From Ruminococcus flavefaciens (lineage in GTDB: Bacteria; Bacillota; Clostridia; Oscillospirales; Ruminococcaceae), in assembly GCA_002371825.1 (NCBI GenBank), contig DFHF01000060.1, positions 8,463 to 72,462 of the forward strand: a DNA stretch of 64,000 nt, given 5' to 3'. Below, one piece after another: positions 17,390 through 27,390 of the stretch (positions are counted from its first letter, which is position 1; each line of letters begins with the position of its first letter). The translations under genes were made by a program, and so were the position numbers. The notes below the pieces were generated by a model, which ran no database searches, was not told the origin of the DNA, and saw only the letters and a list, made by a program, of their open reading frames with translations.

Positions 17390-20300
17390 TTATCGATTCC
17401 AGAAGTTTTTCTCCATCCAGGGTTCCATACCGCCATAGGATATCTCGATGTCCTTTCCGGCCTCGCCGAAGAACTTCAGGATGAGAGTAGCATCAGATCC
17501 GTCGATAACGCCGTTCTTGTCAACGTCTCCGGCCGCAAACTGTTCCGGTGTGAACTTCTCCCCAAAACCGCCAAGAATGTTTCCGAACTCTCTGAGTACC
17601 CATGTTGCGTCTGAGCCGTCAACTATTCCATCATTGTTTACGTCACCGAGAGTATACTCCAGTACCGGAGGATCATCTCCGTCAACTATACGGATATCGG
17701 TTATGGCAAGTTTTATGATCGAACTGTCTGTATTTGTGCTTCCTTCACCTTCATTGAAGATCTTTGATGCTTCTTCTGACAACAGATCAGTTTTATCATT
17801 AAGATGCTCCCGGTCTCCGATAGCGTTGATCGCTTCTTCAAGTGCAGAGTCTAAATAAGCTTTGATATTTTTAATGATCTCAATATCTTCGCTGTTTTCA
17901 TCATCGAACTCCTTGGAGCTCTCCACCTCTACATCAGCTGTTATTATACAGCTCCATGCACTTTCAGACTCATTCTTCGGGGTATACTCAAGAGGCTCCT
18001 CTGATTTGTATTTGAGTGAATTCCTGTACACCTCAGATACAGTAGTAGTTGTTGTTGTATCATTGGGAGGTGCTGTTGTAGTCGTGCTTGAAGTGGTAGT
18101 TGAGGTTGTGGTTGTAGTAGTAGATGTGGTCGTAGTTGTAGTTTTTTTCTCGCCGATGATCTTTATGTAGCCGTTGTAGATACCCTTGGTGAATACGTAT
18201 GTCATCTGCAATTTGCTTGCATTATCCTTAGCTGAATTAATGAATGTATCAGCTACTATGCCATCGTCTACATATGCTATGCCGATCGGATAGACATCAC
18301 CCGGCTCTGCATTTTCGGGAACGATAAAATCAATGGTGAATATATTGCTGTTACCCAGCATGGTATCATCTGAATATGCGTAAAATACAAGCTGTCCCTC
18401 TTCGATCATTGAAGAATCTGTTGTGAAGCCGTTTAATCCCTTGCCTGCAGTTACGAACTTACCGGCTGAGTTTTCCTTGACAGTCAGTCGGGTATCATAA
18501 AAGATATGGAACTTAATGAGGCCGACAGGCTCTGTTGCGCCCGTCAGACTAAAGTAAACACGCTGTACTTTTCCCGGACCATATTCCGGCTCTAGTCCGA
18601 TCTTGTCGAAATAGAGCATTATTCCGCCTTCATAATCCCTGGGATCTATAGTCGGTGTATTCCATTCCTTTGGCTGTACCCAGCGTGAACTGTCATAAGG
18701 TACTTCCTTGTCGTCCTGTTTGTTAAAGGGATTTTCTGATTTCTTATCAGGCTTGGAAGTGGTATTTGTGGTCGTTGTTGGGGGAGTAGTTGTTGTGGTA
18801 GTTGAGGTGGTAGTTGTGGTTGAAGTGGTAGTAGTAGTAGTAGTAGTAGTTGTTGTTGTTGTTGCTTGTGCTTTTACGGGGATAGCCCTTGTTTCAGTCT
18901 CGCCGCAGACACTGCACATACGAGCTTCCTCACCTTCGGTCGTTTCTGTTGCTTCCTTGATTACTGTCCACTCGCTCCATGAATGACCTGCTGCCTTGAC
19001 TTTAAGTTCTTCGGCAGTCAGCAGAACTGTACCATACTGGTCTGCACTGTATGCTCCGCAGTTAGCGCACTTCCAGTGCTCGATAGTACCGTCCTTTGTG
19101 CAGGTAGCGTACTTCTCCATGTAGTGGATCCAGTCATGTCCAAGTGCAGGTGTAACTGTATCAGCAAGTGCTATAGTTCCGTTCTTGTCTTCAAAGCGTT
19201 TGCCGCAGCGGCTGCAAGCCCAGTGTTCACCGGTTCCGTCTTCTGTACAGGTTGCCTCTGAAGCCTCGTGATGAACAAGCTCGTGTCCAAGTGCGGGTAT
19301 AACAAGTTCAGCAGCTGTAATAGCTTCTGTTCCGTCTTCATCTGCATAGATCTCGCCGCAGAGCTCGCACTCCCAGTAAGCAGCAGTACCGGCTTTATCG
19401 CAGGTCGCAGGCTTTGCATTATGCTTTACCAGTGAATGCTCTTCCGGAGGCATTGAGAATGTTTCTTCTCCGATATGACCGCAGTCGCATGAGAGATGAT
19501 ATGTGCTGCCTGTATCACAGCTTCCTGATTCATGATAGCCTGCTGAGACTACCTTTTCCACGTCATGGTGTTCGGGAGTTATACGCAGGAACTGTGAGCT
19601 TGAAGGATCAAACGTTTCTGCTGCTGAATAGCTTTCGCCTTCTACGGAAACATCGATATCAAGGTCATGAGCTGCACCTGAAAGGTTCAGCGATTCTTTC
19701 TGGCTTTCCGGAATCAGCCTACCACCGACTGTATATGTTTCCGATCCATCAGAGTACTCTCTGATTTCAGGTTTAGTATCTATAGTTCCGTTTTTGTAGT
19801 TTACGCTTCCGTTTTCCACATCAAATGCATAGCCTATCTCATCAAACAGGAGAGTTCCTGAACCGTTCAGATCGATATCGCCGTTTTTGCTGTAGAAACC
19901 ATATTCTCCTAATCCGCTTGCGTGTTCTGTTACTGTCAGGTCACCGGTTCCTTCGATAGTCAGCTTTTTATCTGACCAGATAGCTGAATTTGCTAATCCG
20001 CCGCCCTGAATGTCGATAGAGTTTTCACCGATGAGTTTTACTGTAAGATCATCGGGAGAGTAGATCGTTGAGCAAGTCCAGAATTTAGTACCCAGCAGTT
20101 CAGCGATATCAGATCTTACTCCTGCATCCTTAAGCTCAAAGTCCTTGAGTGTCAGAGTCTTTGTCTCGGGATCATAATGCCAGCCGTCCTGCTCAAGGTC
20201 GCCCAGATTATCATCTGTAACTGCCATACGTCCGATATATACACCGTAATCCTGCTTTGCAGTGCGGAATTTCTCGGAATAAAGCTGTCCGTCTCTTCCG

Positions 20301-23300
20301 ACCTTGTAATAGAGTGTGTATTCGGTATCAGGCTTTAGTCCGTCAATGTGATCGCCTGCTGTGTAGTGGGAATTATCCACGGATATCTGCAGATCCTCAA
20401 CGTTTTTGCCGTCCTGATCCTTGAAGAAGGCATAGACTGTATCCTTTCCGCTGTGTATCTCAATGCTGTCTGCTGAAATTGTCTTTACTGTGTAGCTTTC
20501 ACCCTCCTTGAATGACGATACACTCACACGTTTGCCGTCCTTGTCAAAGACGCCTGAAACAAAGACACCTTCAATTTCAGGGAGCACAAATGTATTATTG
20601 TCGTATAAGTATTCATCCTCAGAAACTTTCTTTCCGTCGGGTCCCATAACTGTAATATTCACCTTGTAGGGTTCAGGTTCCACAACAGTCTTTTCGGGTA
20701 CCTCAGAACGGTCTGCATAGATCGTTTCAAAGGACATAGTACGACTCTCCTGATACTCTGGATAGCCGTCTTCGTCAGCGTCGAAAACAACATCAAAATA
20801 TATTGTCATAGCGATCCAAGGAGATTGGTCGATCTCTTTTATGGGAGTAACTGTTCCGTCATCAAAATCTATATCGCAGTATTCATTTTCATCCCGATCG
20901 ACAACACTTACGCTCTTTAAAACTACGTCCACTCTCGGATCATCCGAGTACAGACAGTCTTTCAGACTGATAGTCTCTCCCACAACAGCGTCCGGGCTCT
21001 CCAATGAGAACGTGGGCTTTACGGGAGGTGCATCACCGTCAAGGATAGTCAGTGAATCGGGTTCGAGTATAGATATAGAAGATTTGTTATAATTGCCTGT
21101 AGTGATCGTTTTTTCTTCGCCGTTTACATATATTGTCACCTTGTCCGCAAATACATCACCCAGTGCTTCAAGGTCATCGGGTATTTCTATATCGACCTCG
21201 ACACCTGTCTGTACTCCCTTTACGAAGCTGTTGAGCTGGTGTCCGTTTGTGTTCTCATAGCCGTAAGCCTTAAGAATATAAGCGGCATCCAGACCGTAGA
21301 GCGGCTTGTATGTGATATTTAAACCCTCGTTATAGCCGTTGGTATAGACATTTGATTCCTCCTGCCATTTGAGGAAGCTGTCTCCCTCCCTGACCTCTGT
21401 GGGGAAGTCCAGATATACCTTGTCGATAGTTGTTGCGTCATGGTCTGTCAGTGCAGAAAAGGTATATGTGAGAACGTATACCTGACCGGGAACAAGTCCT
21501 CCAGAAGTGGGTACATACTCACGGTATGTACGGCTGTTCAGGGTATTAAAAGTTCCGTCCTCATATTCAGCCGTAACAGTATAGTCAACAGTATCGGGAG
21601 CCTTGCAGTATTCATCAGACTCAACAGTGACCTCTACTCTGTAGGGCTTGTAATACTCAACTATATCATTCTTGTCTGCCTCGTCATAACCCTTATACCA
21701 CTTGACATCAGTGATGTGATAAGGTGCATCATCAGGTATAGTAATTGAATCAAAGTCCAGCTTTTCGCCGATAACAGGCTGCTTAACACCGCTTATCTCA
21801 ATCAGATCATAGTCGTTGATGACTGTTACCTTTAAGGATATATCCTCATTATTCATTCCCTTGAAGGAAATGGTGGTTTCGCCGCAGCCGCCGCCGAAGA
21901 TGAGCTTGCCCTCTTCATTGAGCACTGCTACCTCAGGAGCTGTGCTGGTGCTTTCTGCAAAATTGCATAAGCCGACAGATGCGCCATACGGTCTGAATGA
22001 GTATGCCCATACTCCGTCGTTATATTCTCCGCTCTTGATCTCAGAGAGTTTGAAATTAGCTTCGCCATTGTACCAGGGAACAAGTTCCTTGGCTTCGATC
22101 TCGTAGTTGAATTCTCCTGTGTTGGAGATACTGGTCCTGAACTGACTGTTAGCCCTGCTGGTCTTGACAATTACTCGATAAGAGACCTTGAGGGGCTTGA
22201 TCTTTGCCATTCTGCTTTCGTCCTCGAAATCATAGAAATCATCAGGATACTTCGCAGTGGGCAGCTTTGTAGGATCAGTTATCTTAAGATTATCGAATAC
22301 TACATCCTTGCAGTTTGCTGGGCCGTTTAATATACGATATTCAACAGAGCTGATGACCTCGCCATCATTAAGAGCTTCTTTATTGAGGATCTGGTCAAGG
22401 TTTTCTGCTGATGTCTTTATCTCATCTACAGAGAGTGTAGCGGGATGCTCATATGTCGCATAATCCTTACCGTCAGAGAACTCGACCTTTGCTTTTGTTT
22501 CCAGCTCGCCTACAGAGTCAACGACCTTTACGGTTTTTGACCAGAAGGTCTGCTTACGATCGTATGCAAGCTCCCATCCGTCATTTATTGCGATGACCTT
22601 GACACGCAGATATTTGCCTGCCATATCATGGGGGATATAACACTTATCTGTGCCTGTTGCGAATACATCGTTGTTTGCGAGCGAGAGGTTTTTATCGCTT
22701 TCTTTATGCAGCACGGTAAGACCATCTTGTCCATTTATTTGTCTGTCAATGGTCTCATTTGAATACAGATGGAGCTGATAATCCTTCCATTCCCAGTCTC
22801 CGTCCGGGCCGTATTTCGTCTTGACCTTCGGCAGGCCGTTTGTATCATAGGTCTTTGCCTGCGGATCGTTAGGATCGACTGTATTGACATAGGTCTTGCC
22901 GTCCTTGCCGATGTTCCATAAGGAAGGCTTGTGATCGCTGTGCGGCCACATGGATCTGTCATAGACATTATCTGTACCAGCCAGCAGTCGGATAGGATCA
23001 CCGTTTTCATCGACCTCCCACCACTGATAATAAATGTCAAATACCTTTGTCGCATTATAGTCAACCATTCCGGCTTTTCCGTTGAGAATACTGATCTGAG
23101 CAACTCTGTCGCTGGCGATCGCATCATACTTAGAAAGATAAGCCAGTTTCGCAAGGATAGTTACCAGAAGTGAACTGCTGCTTATGTCAGTAAATTCCTC
23201 ATCTGATGTGCTGTGTGTTGATGCATTGTAATCCCATTTCAGAGGAGTGAATGTCTTTTCTCTTGAACTTTTTCCGGTATCCTTTGTATCTGAATAGCAG

Positions 23301-26300
23301 CGGAAAAGGATAGATGTCTCGGTGGATGCTGTAGGCAGATTTATTTGCTTCCCGAATCCCTGTTCCAGATATTCATCCACGCTAAGCACGATACGGTACA
23401 TCTCACCGTCCTGATAGCCCTGCCAGTTCAGCTCGGGACGTCTTGCCTTGATCTCACGCTCAAGCATCTTAAGCGGCAGCTTGCACTTCAGGGAATCGTC
23501 ACTTGCGCCGTAGCATACCTTGATAAGCGGGTCATCCACACCGTATACCTTGGATTCACTGATGTTTTCTCTTGTCAGCGGATCAACACGGTAGACCTTG
23601 TAGGTGAAATATCTCAGATTTCTGTGGATTGAATCATATTCATCATATCTGTATGAAACTGAACCTTTAGAAAATTTACTGATGTAATCCTTCCAGCCGT
23701 CGCCGTAAAAAAATGTATCTACATTATGCACTTTCTGCATATCCCTGGCATGATAGTGACGCATTTCGTTTGTGCTTTTATTCTGGTATGACACACAGTA
23801 ATCGTTGAATCCTACATCAGGGAGGGGCTTAAGGTCAGCATTCGTTGGCTTAGGATAATACCATATCTCATTCTTGCCGAGTCCGTTTCCGTAGACATCC
23901 ATCATGTCTGATTTGCTGTTATAGAAATTTGGCATTACGAAATAAGACTCTGCATCTGTGTCATCGTATTTGTAATCGAAATAGTATTCCGTCTGCCGGT
24001 ATGGAGCACGGATGTTATCCTTATCTATGTCATTTTCAGCAGTGTCGCTTGTGAAGAGCTGGCTTGTGATCTTTTCTGTTTTTCCGCCTTCTCCATTGAT
24101 ATTTTTATATGTTGAAAGCTGCATGGAGCGTGAAGCCCTTATCTGCTGATCTTTATTCGGATAGACACGCAGGTAGGTCTTATAGCGCAGTTCAGTATCA
24201 GTGCAGAAGAGACGATAGAAGTAGAGGCCTTCGTTTCCTGCGTTCTCAGCACTTCTCTCATCCATAAGAACAAGAGCGCCTGCGCCGTAGGGATCCTCGA
24301 TCTGGATTCTTCCGTCCTGTATAAGCTTTGTGTTGTAGGACTCAGGTCCTAAATTCACACTTCCTGATGTACCCGGGAATATCTGGAATTTTTCCTCATC
24401 ACTTACTTTAGGGTTGCCTTCGGAGTTTTCCGGGTTGATAGCTACATTTCTCAGATCGTAGTGACAGCGGAAGGTACCGCCTCGAACCTGTACATTGGCT
24501 GTATTTATCGGGATAGGTGTGGCGTTTCCGCCGGTTTCAGTCAGTTCTTTCTGATTCTGATAGTAGAGTACCTCAACACCGCCTGTTTCCGAAACATTCA
24601 GAGGTATCTGCTTGGCTTTGCCGTGTCCGCCGTTCGGATCTGACGTATACTGCCATGCTAACTGATTTTCGTTGTCACAGATCATATTGAACACGTTTGC
24701 GCCGCTGTATGCCTCAAAAAGGCCGTCATAAATATAGGCAACGCCGCCTTTGTTCTTAGTAAGATCATCATCTTTAGGTCCTGCCTCAGGCTGGTTATAT
24801 ACCTCGATAACGGCATTTCTGGTGTTCGGTGTAGAGCCGTAGCCAATGAATGTACCGCCGTATGCCACAAAGGAGCCTCGGTTTCCTACCTTGACAACAG
24901 TTCCCTGAATGGTCTGCGTCACTATCTTGGAAAGATCCTTTCCCAACATATCGTAGATGCCCTGTCCAAGAGAGAAGGCTTTGTCAACAATGGAGCCTAT
25001 TGCTTTTGAATCAGTTGCCTTATTGACAATGGCATTCTGAGCCTCAGCAAGCTTCTCATTATCGCCTTTTTCTTCCTTTGCATTTCCCTTTTCGTTAGCC
25101 TTGTTCTCGCCCTTGGCTGTATTATCGCCGTCTTTCTTCTGGTCAGCGTCTTTTTCTCCTATGGTCTGGTTACGCTGTTTATCCTCCGGCTTTTTATCAG
25201 GCACGCCTTCCTGGGTCTCTTTATGCACCTCGCCATTTGTGCCGTCACGCTCTATGACCGCCGAAGCATCTCCCGAATTTTCTTTACCTGACGATTTCAT
25301 CGCTTCGAGAGCAGATTTGTCAACGTCCTGTTTGAGCTTAGTCGCAATATCCTCATATCTGTTAACGGCAACATTCAGTCCTGTGGAATATTCTGCGATG
25401 CTTACGCCCAGTTCCACAGTGGTACCAATGACAGTTTTGAGCTTATCCACACTGAAATTATCAGGCATCTGGGCTTTCTTTCTTCCTGCCTGGAAGGTTC
25501 CGCCGTAAATAACGAGATTACCGTCGCTGACTTTGAACAAATCACGGGTGGTATAGGTAAAGATAGCCCACTTAAATGGGTCGATCATGTAAGCTGTAAA
25601 ATTGATCCTTCCTGTACCCTTTCCGTCCGGACCCTCACCACGCCATGCAGAGGAGTCCACAATAGTCAGTGTTGCACCGTTTGAAATGTTAAATGCAACA
25701 GCCTTATGAGTATCAAGATCAACATTGTTCTGGTATTTTTCGCTTTTGATGTTGATTTCGTCATTGTTACAGTTTCGGTCAAAACGGATATTCATAGTGT
25801 GACCGTTCAGATCAAGCACCTTGTCTGTTGTGATATTGATGGTTTCCCAGGGGTCACGGTTGCGCTCATCATGGTCGTCATCCGCTGCCAGAGAAATATA
25901 GGTATAGTCTTCATCTGTGGATTCAAGACAGGTCCTGAGAGAGTATGGAGAGACATAATTCTTGAAATTCTCCTTCCAATCGTCGCTGCTTAAAACACCA
26001 AATAAATTCTTACTTCGTTTTTGTTCGGCTGACCAACTGTTGGGATTATTGTTACAGGTCCAGTAATAGACAGGCTTCCACTTGAGCTTGTCGTAATTAT
26101 CCTCTAAAAACGTTTCGGTATGCTGATTATCAAAGTAAAGGTCCTTAAGTGCTTCTTCCGGAGAAATTGCACTCTTATCGAAGTCAATGGTCAGATCGGT
26201 CTTGTCTTCATCTGCTGTGGCGGCTGATGTCTGAACGATACGCTGCGGAAGATAAGACAGCATCGAAAAAGACATCATACACGCTGTAAGCATAGAAAGA

Positions 26301-26323
26301 CTGTGCTTTAGTATGTGTTTCAT
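17390..26323 (-). CDS. Giant secreted modular protein with cohesin and C-terminal dockerin (adaptor-scaffoldin-like)
   Basis: About 2,977 residues from ATG 26323, chosen because GAGG (26336-26333) stands 9 bases before it and a clean signal peptide (MKHILKHSLSMLTACMMSF...) then begins at once; an in-frame ATG at 26344 lacks a ribosome site. Order: beta-helix-like block with DLNGHT and IYGGTF motifs (about 165-280); Lys/Glu/Asn-rich linker (about 340-430); further YGGTF/VRGGTF beta-helix turns (about 470-630); a long series of Ig-like/beta domains (about 1000-2030); a beta-helical WHYDPETKTLTL domain (about 2034-2184); at least three cysteine repeats with W-x-C-x-x-CG and PALGH (about 2250-2480); Thr linker; cohesin (about 2560-2725) with GPGKVQRVYFSL, FHIFYDTRLTV and FTIDFIVPENAEPGD; second Thr linker; dockerin (about 2890-2975) with DVNNDGIVDGSD and DVDKNGVIDGSD. 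A cohesin plus a dockerin in one secreted chain is adaptor-scaffoldin logic. No sortase motif. Confidence 0.85.
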   Translation of the reverse strand: MKHILKHSLSMLTACMMSFSMLSYLPQRIVQTSAATADEDKTDLTIDFDKSAISPEEALKDLYFDNQHTETFLEDNYDKLKWKPVYYWTCNNNPNSWSAEQKRSKNLFGVLSSDDWKENFKNYVSPYSLRTCLESTDEDYTYISLAADDDHDERNRDPWETINITTDKVLDLNGHTMNIRFDRNCNNDEINIKSEKYQNNVDLDTHKAVAFNISNGATLTIVDSSAWRGEGPDGKGTGRINFTAYMIDPFKWAIFTYTTRDLFKVSDGNLVIYGGTFQAGRKKAQMPDNFSVDKLKTVIGTTVELGVSIAEYSTGLNVAVNRYEDIATKLKQDVDKSALEAMKSSGKENSGDASAVIERDGTNGEVHKETQEGVPDKKPEDKQRNQTIGEKDADQKKDGDNTAKGENKANEKGNAKEEKGDNEKLAEAQNAIVNKATDSKAIGSIVDKAFSLGQGIYDMLGKDLSKIVTQTIQGTVVKVGNRGSFVAYGGTFIGYGSTPNTRNAVIEVYNQPEAGPKDDDLTKNKGGVAYIYDGLFEAYSGANVFNMICDNENQLAWQYTSDPNGGHGKAKQIPLNVSETGGVEVLYYQNQKELTETGGNATPIPINTANVQVRGGTFRCHYDLRNVAINPENSEGNPKVSDEEKFQIFPGTSGSVNLGPESYNTKLIQDGRIQIEDPYGAGALVLMDERSAENAGNEGLYFYRLFCTDTELRYKTYLRVYPNKDQQIRASRSMQLSTYKNINGEGGKTEKITSQLFTSDTAENDIDKDNIRAPYRQTEYYFDYKYDDTDAESYFVMPNFYNSKSDMMDVYGNGLGKNEIWYYPKPTNADLKPLPDVGFNDYCVSYQNKSTNEMRHYHARDMQKVHNVDTFFYGDGWKDYISKFSKGSVSYRYDEYDSIHRNLRYFTYKVYRVDPLTRENISESKVYGVDDPLIKVCYGASDDSLKCKLPLKMLEREIKARRPELNWQGYQDGEMYRIVLSVDEYLEQGFGKQINLPTASTETSILFRCYSDTKDTGKSSREKTFTPLKWDYNASTHSTSDEEFTDISSSSLLVTILAKLAYLSKYDAIASDRVAQISILNGKAGMVDYNATKVFDIYYQWWEVDENGDPIRLLAGTDNVYDRSMWPHSDHKPSLWNIGKDGKTYVNTVDPNDPQAKTYDTNGLPKVKTKYGPDGDWEWKDYQLHLYSNETIDRQINGQDGLTVLHKESDKNLSLANNDVFATGTDKCYIPHDMAGKYLRVKVIAINDGWELAYDRKQTFWSKTVKVVDSVGELETKAKVEFSDGKDYATYEHPATLSVDEIKTSAENLDQILNKEALNDGEVISSVEYRILNGPANCKDVVFDNLKITDPTKLPTAKYPDDFYDFEDESRMAKIKPLKVSYRVIVKTSRANSQFRTSISNTGEFNYEIEAKELVPWYNGEANFKLSEIKSGEYNDGVWAYSFRPYGASVGLCNFAESTSTAPEVAVLNEEGKLIFGGGCGETTISFKGMNNEDISLKVTVINDYDLIEISGVKQPVIGEKLDFDSITIPDDAPYHITDVKWYKGYDEADKNDIVEYYKPYRVEVTVESDEYCKAPDTVDYTVTAEYEDGTFNTLNSRTYREYVPTSGGLVPGQVYVLTYTFSALTDHDATTIDKVYLDFPTEVREGDSFLKWQEESNVYTNGYNEGLNITYKPLYGLDAAYILKAYGYENTNGHQLNSFVKGVQTGVEVDIEIPDDLEALGDVFADKVTIYVNGEEKTITTGNYNKSSISILEPDSLTILDGDAPPVKPTFSLESPDAVVGETISLKDCLYSDDPRVDVVLKSVSVVDRDENEYCDIDFDDGTVTPIKEIDQSPWIAMTIYFDVVFDADEDGYPEYQESRTMSFETIYADRSEVPEKTVVEPEPYKVNITVMGPDGKKVSEDEYLYDNNTFVLPEIEGVFVSGVFDKDGKRVSVSSFKEGESYTVKTISADSIEIHSGKDTVYAFFKDQDGKNVEDLQISVDNSHYTAGDHIDGLKPDTEYTLYYKVGRDGQLYSEKFRTAKQDYGVYIGRMAVTDDNLGDLEQDGWHYDPETKTLTLKDFELKDAGVRSDIAELLGTKFWTCSTIYSPDDLTVKLIGENSIDIQGGGLANSAIWSDKKLTIEGTGDLTVTEHASGLGEYGFYSKNGDIDLNGSGTLLFDEIGYAFDVENGSVNYKNGTIDTKPEIREYSDGSETYTVGGRLIPESQKESLNLSGAAHDLDIDVSVEGESYSAAETFDPSSSQFLRITPEHHDVEKVVSAGYHESGSCDTGSTYHLSCDCGHIGEETFSMPPEEHSLVKHNAKPATCDKAGTAAYWECELCGEIYADEDGTEAITAAELVIPALGHELVHHEASEATCTEDGTGEHWACSRCGKRFEDKNGTIALADTVTPALGHDWIHYMEKYATCTKDGTIEHWKCANCGAYSADQYGTVLLTAEELKVKAAGHSWSEWTVIKEATETTEGEEARMCSVCGETETRAIPVKAQATTTTTTTTTTTTTSTTTTTSTTTTTTPPTTTTNTTSKPDKKSENPFNKQDDKEVPYDSSRWVQPKEWNTPTIDPRDYEGGIMLYFDKIGLEPEYGPGKVQRVYFSLTGATEPVGLIKFHIFYDTRLTVKENSAGKFVTAGKGLNGFTTDSSMIEEGQLVFYAYSDDTMLGNSNIFTIDFIVPENAEPGDVYPIGIAYVDDGIVADTFINSAKDNASKLQMTYVFTKGIYNGYIKIIGEKKTTTTTTSTTTTTTSTTTSSTTTTAPPNDTTTTTTVSEVYRNSLKYKSEEPLEYTPKNESESAWSCIITADVEVESSKEFDDENSEDIEIIKNIKAYLDSALEEAINAIGDREHLNDKTDLLSEEASKIFNEGEGSTNTDSSIIKLAITDIRIVDGDDPPVLEYTLGDVNNDGIVDGSDATWVLREFGNILGGFGEKFTPEQFAAGDVDKNGVIDGSDATLILKFFGEAGKDIEISYGGMEPWMEKNFWNR
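18037..18144 (-). repeat. Second Thr-rich linker, triplet low-complexity repeat
   Basis: In-frame run of ACN codons with a few Ser, Ala and Pro. It joins the cohesin to the region before the dockerin. Such linkers are flexible and often O-glycosylated. Confidence 0.85.
18765..18866 (-). repeat. First Thr-rich linker with GTA triplet microsatellite
   Basis: In-frame ACN codons joining the cysteine repeats to the cohesin. It contains about seven perfect GTA units on the plus strand (18828-18849), a tract that could change length in steps of one residue. Confidence 0.85.
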
Positions 26324-26745
26324 CTTCTGATTCCTCGCTTTCATAGTTTTTTGGAGACATAAGTTCCTTCGGATAAAACGATTTGATCCTTTCCATAGTT
26401 ATTTCATATACACCATCCCTTTCTCCCCCCCGATGCTGCTCTTTCAGTATAACACTTCAGATCGTCTTTTCATGATCAGCTTTTATAACATATCTCCCGC
26501 TGCTCTTGTCTTTTTCTTCTTTCAAGCAGTCAGATATGTTAAATTTATTAGCTGAATATATAAAAAAGTGTTATTTACATTATACCATATTATTATATAG
26601 GGCACATTACCCAAAAGAATCATTTTATTGCCAAAATTCTCTCCACGCTTTTATGCACAATAGACAAAGGGCTGATGATATCTCATCAGCCCTTTTCTTC
26701 ATGCAATTCCGCCGCTCCTTCAGGATTTTCCTGTGGGGGCAGTCT
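26324..26745. other. AT-rich gap upstream of the giant gene
   Basis: It holds the terminator of the signalling operon and a very AT-rich segment (26530-26640) with several TATAAT-like words. None has a convincing -35 at 17 bases, so I cannot place the giant gene's promoter. At about 26405-26430 (minus strand) a G-rich ribosome-like site precedes a five-codon reading frame (MVYMK), a possible but unproven leader peptide. Confidence 0.35.
26667..26694 (-). terminator. Hairpin terminator of the signalling operon
   Basis: Perfect 12-base-pair stem (26667-26678 with 26683-26694), 4-base loop, about 50 bases after the regulator stop. The T run is better on the plus side than on the minus side, so its direction is less certain than its structure. 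Confidence 0.65.
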
Positions 26746-27390
26746 TTATTCTTCTGCTTTGATTTCCCTGTTATTGATGACAAGACCGCCGCTCCTTGCC
26801 CTTATCGCAAGCTGTAATCGGCTCTTGAAGCCGGTCTTTATAAGCATATCCGAGATATGCCTTTTTACGGTGTTTACCGACATACAAAGCTGCTCGCTTA
26901 TCTCCTTGTTAGAGGCCCCTGTCACCAGCTCCCGCAGTACCTCTATCTCACATTCAGTCAGCTCTGTGCTGACTATTTTTCCGAATCTGACTGCCGGAAC
27001 GCTCATCGGGTAGACAGATTCACCCGCCATTGTCCTGTCCATTATCTCAAGCAGCGGCTGCTCCTGTATCTCCTTGTACCAGAAGCTCTCAATGCCTATC
27101 TTTTTCGCCCTGTTGATGTATGAGACCTCCGGCATAGATGTCACAAGAAGTATTTTTGTGACAGGGCGGTGCTTCTTTATCTCCTCAGCAGCATCAAGAC
27201 CGTCCTTGCCGCTGCCCATTACTACATCCATAAGCACAAGGTCTATATTTGTGCTGAGGCATATCTCAACAGCCTCCTCCGGAGTTTCAGCCATTCCCGC
27301 TATCTCATAATTCTCTGAAGCCTTCACAGCCACCTCAAACATCTGCCGTATCATTTTCTGGTCATCGGCTATCAGTAATCTATATGCCAT
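26746..27390 (-). CDS. NarL/LuxR-type response regulator
   Basis: 214 residues. The receiver domain has the acidic pair at 9-10, phosphoacceptor D55 in LMDVV, a Thr in LLVTSMPE and a Lys in WYKEI. A LuxR-type helix-turn-helix follows (about 147-205: LTECEIEVLRELVTGASNKE, then VNTVKRHISDML). It is a DNA-binding regulator activated by phosphorylation. Its start has GAGGAGG 7 bases upstream and lies inside the kinase gene (19-base overlap), so it is the obvious partner of that kinase. Being last in the operon next to the giant scaffoldin-like gene, it could regulate surface genes, but no operator supports this. Confidence 0.92.
   Translation of the reverse strand: MAYRLLIADDQKMIRQMFEVAVKASENYEIAGMAETPEEAVEICLSTNIDLVLMDVVMGSGKDGLDAAEEIKKHRPVTKILLVTSMPEVSYINRAKKIGIESFWYKEIQEQPLLEIMDRTMAGESVYPMSVPAVRFGKIVSTELTECEIEVLRELVTGASNKEISEQLCMSVNTVKRHISDMLIKTGFKSRLQLAIRARSGGLVINNREIKAEE

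Noticed and set aside
18037..18866. Val-rich open frames on the plus strand
   Set aside because: They are the antisense of the Thr linkers (GTN repeats) and carry no start signals.
26208..26396. 62-codon minus-strand frame at the start of the giant gene
   Set aside because: It overlaps the signal-peptide region in another frame and has no ribosome site.
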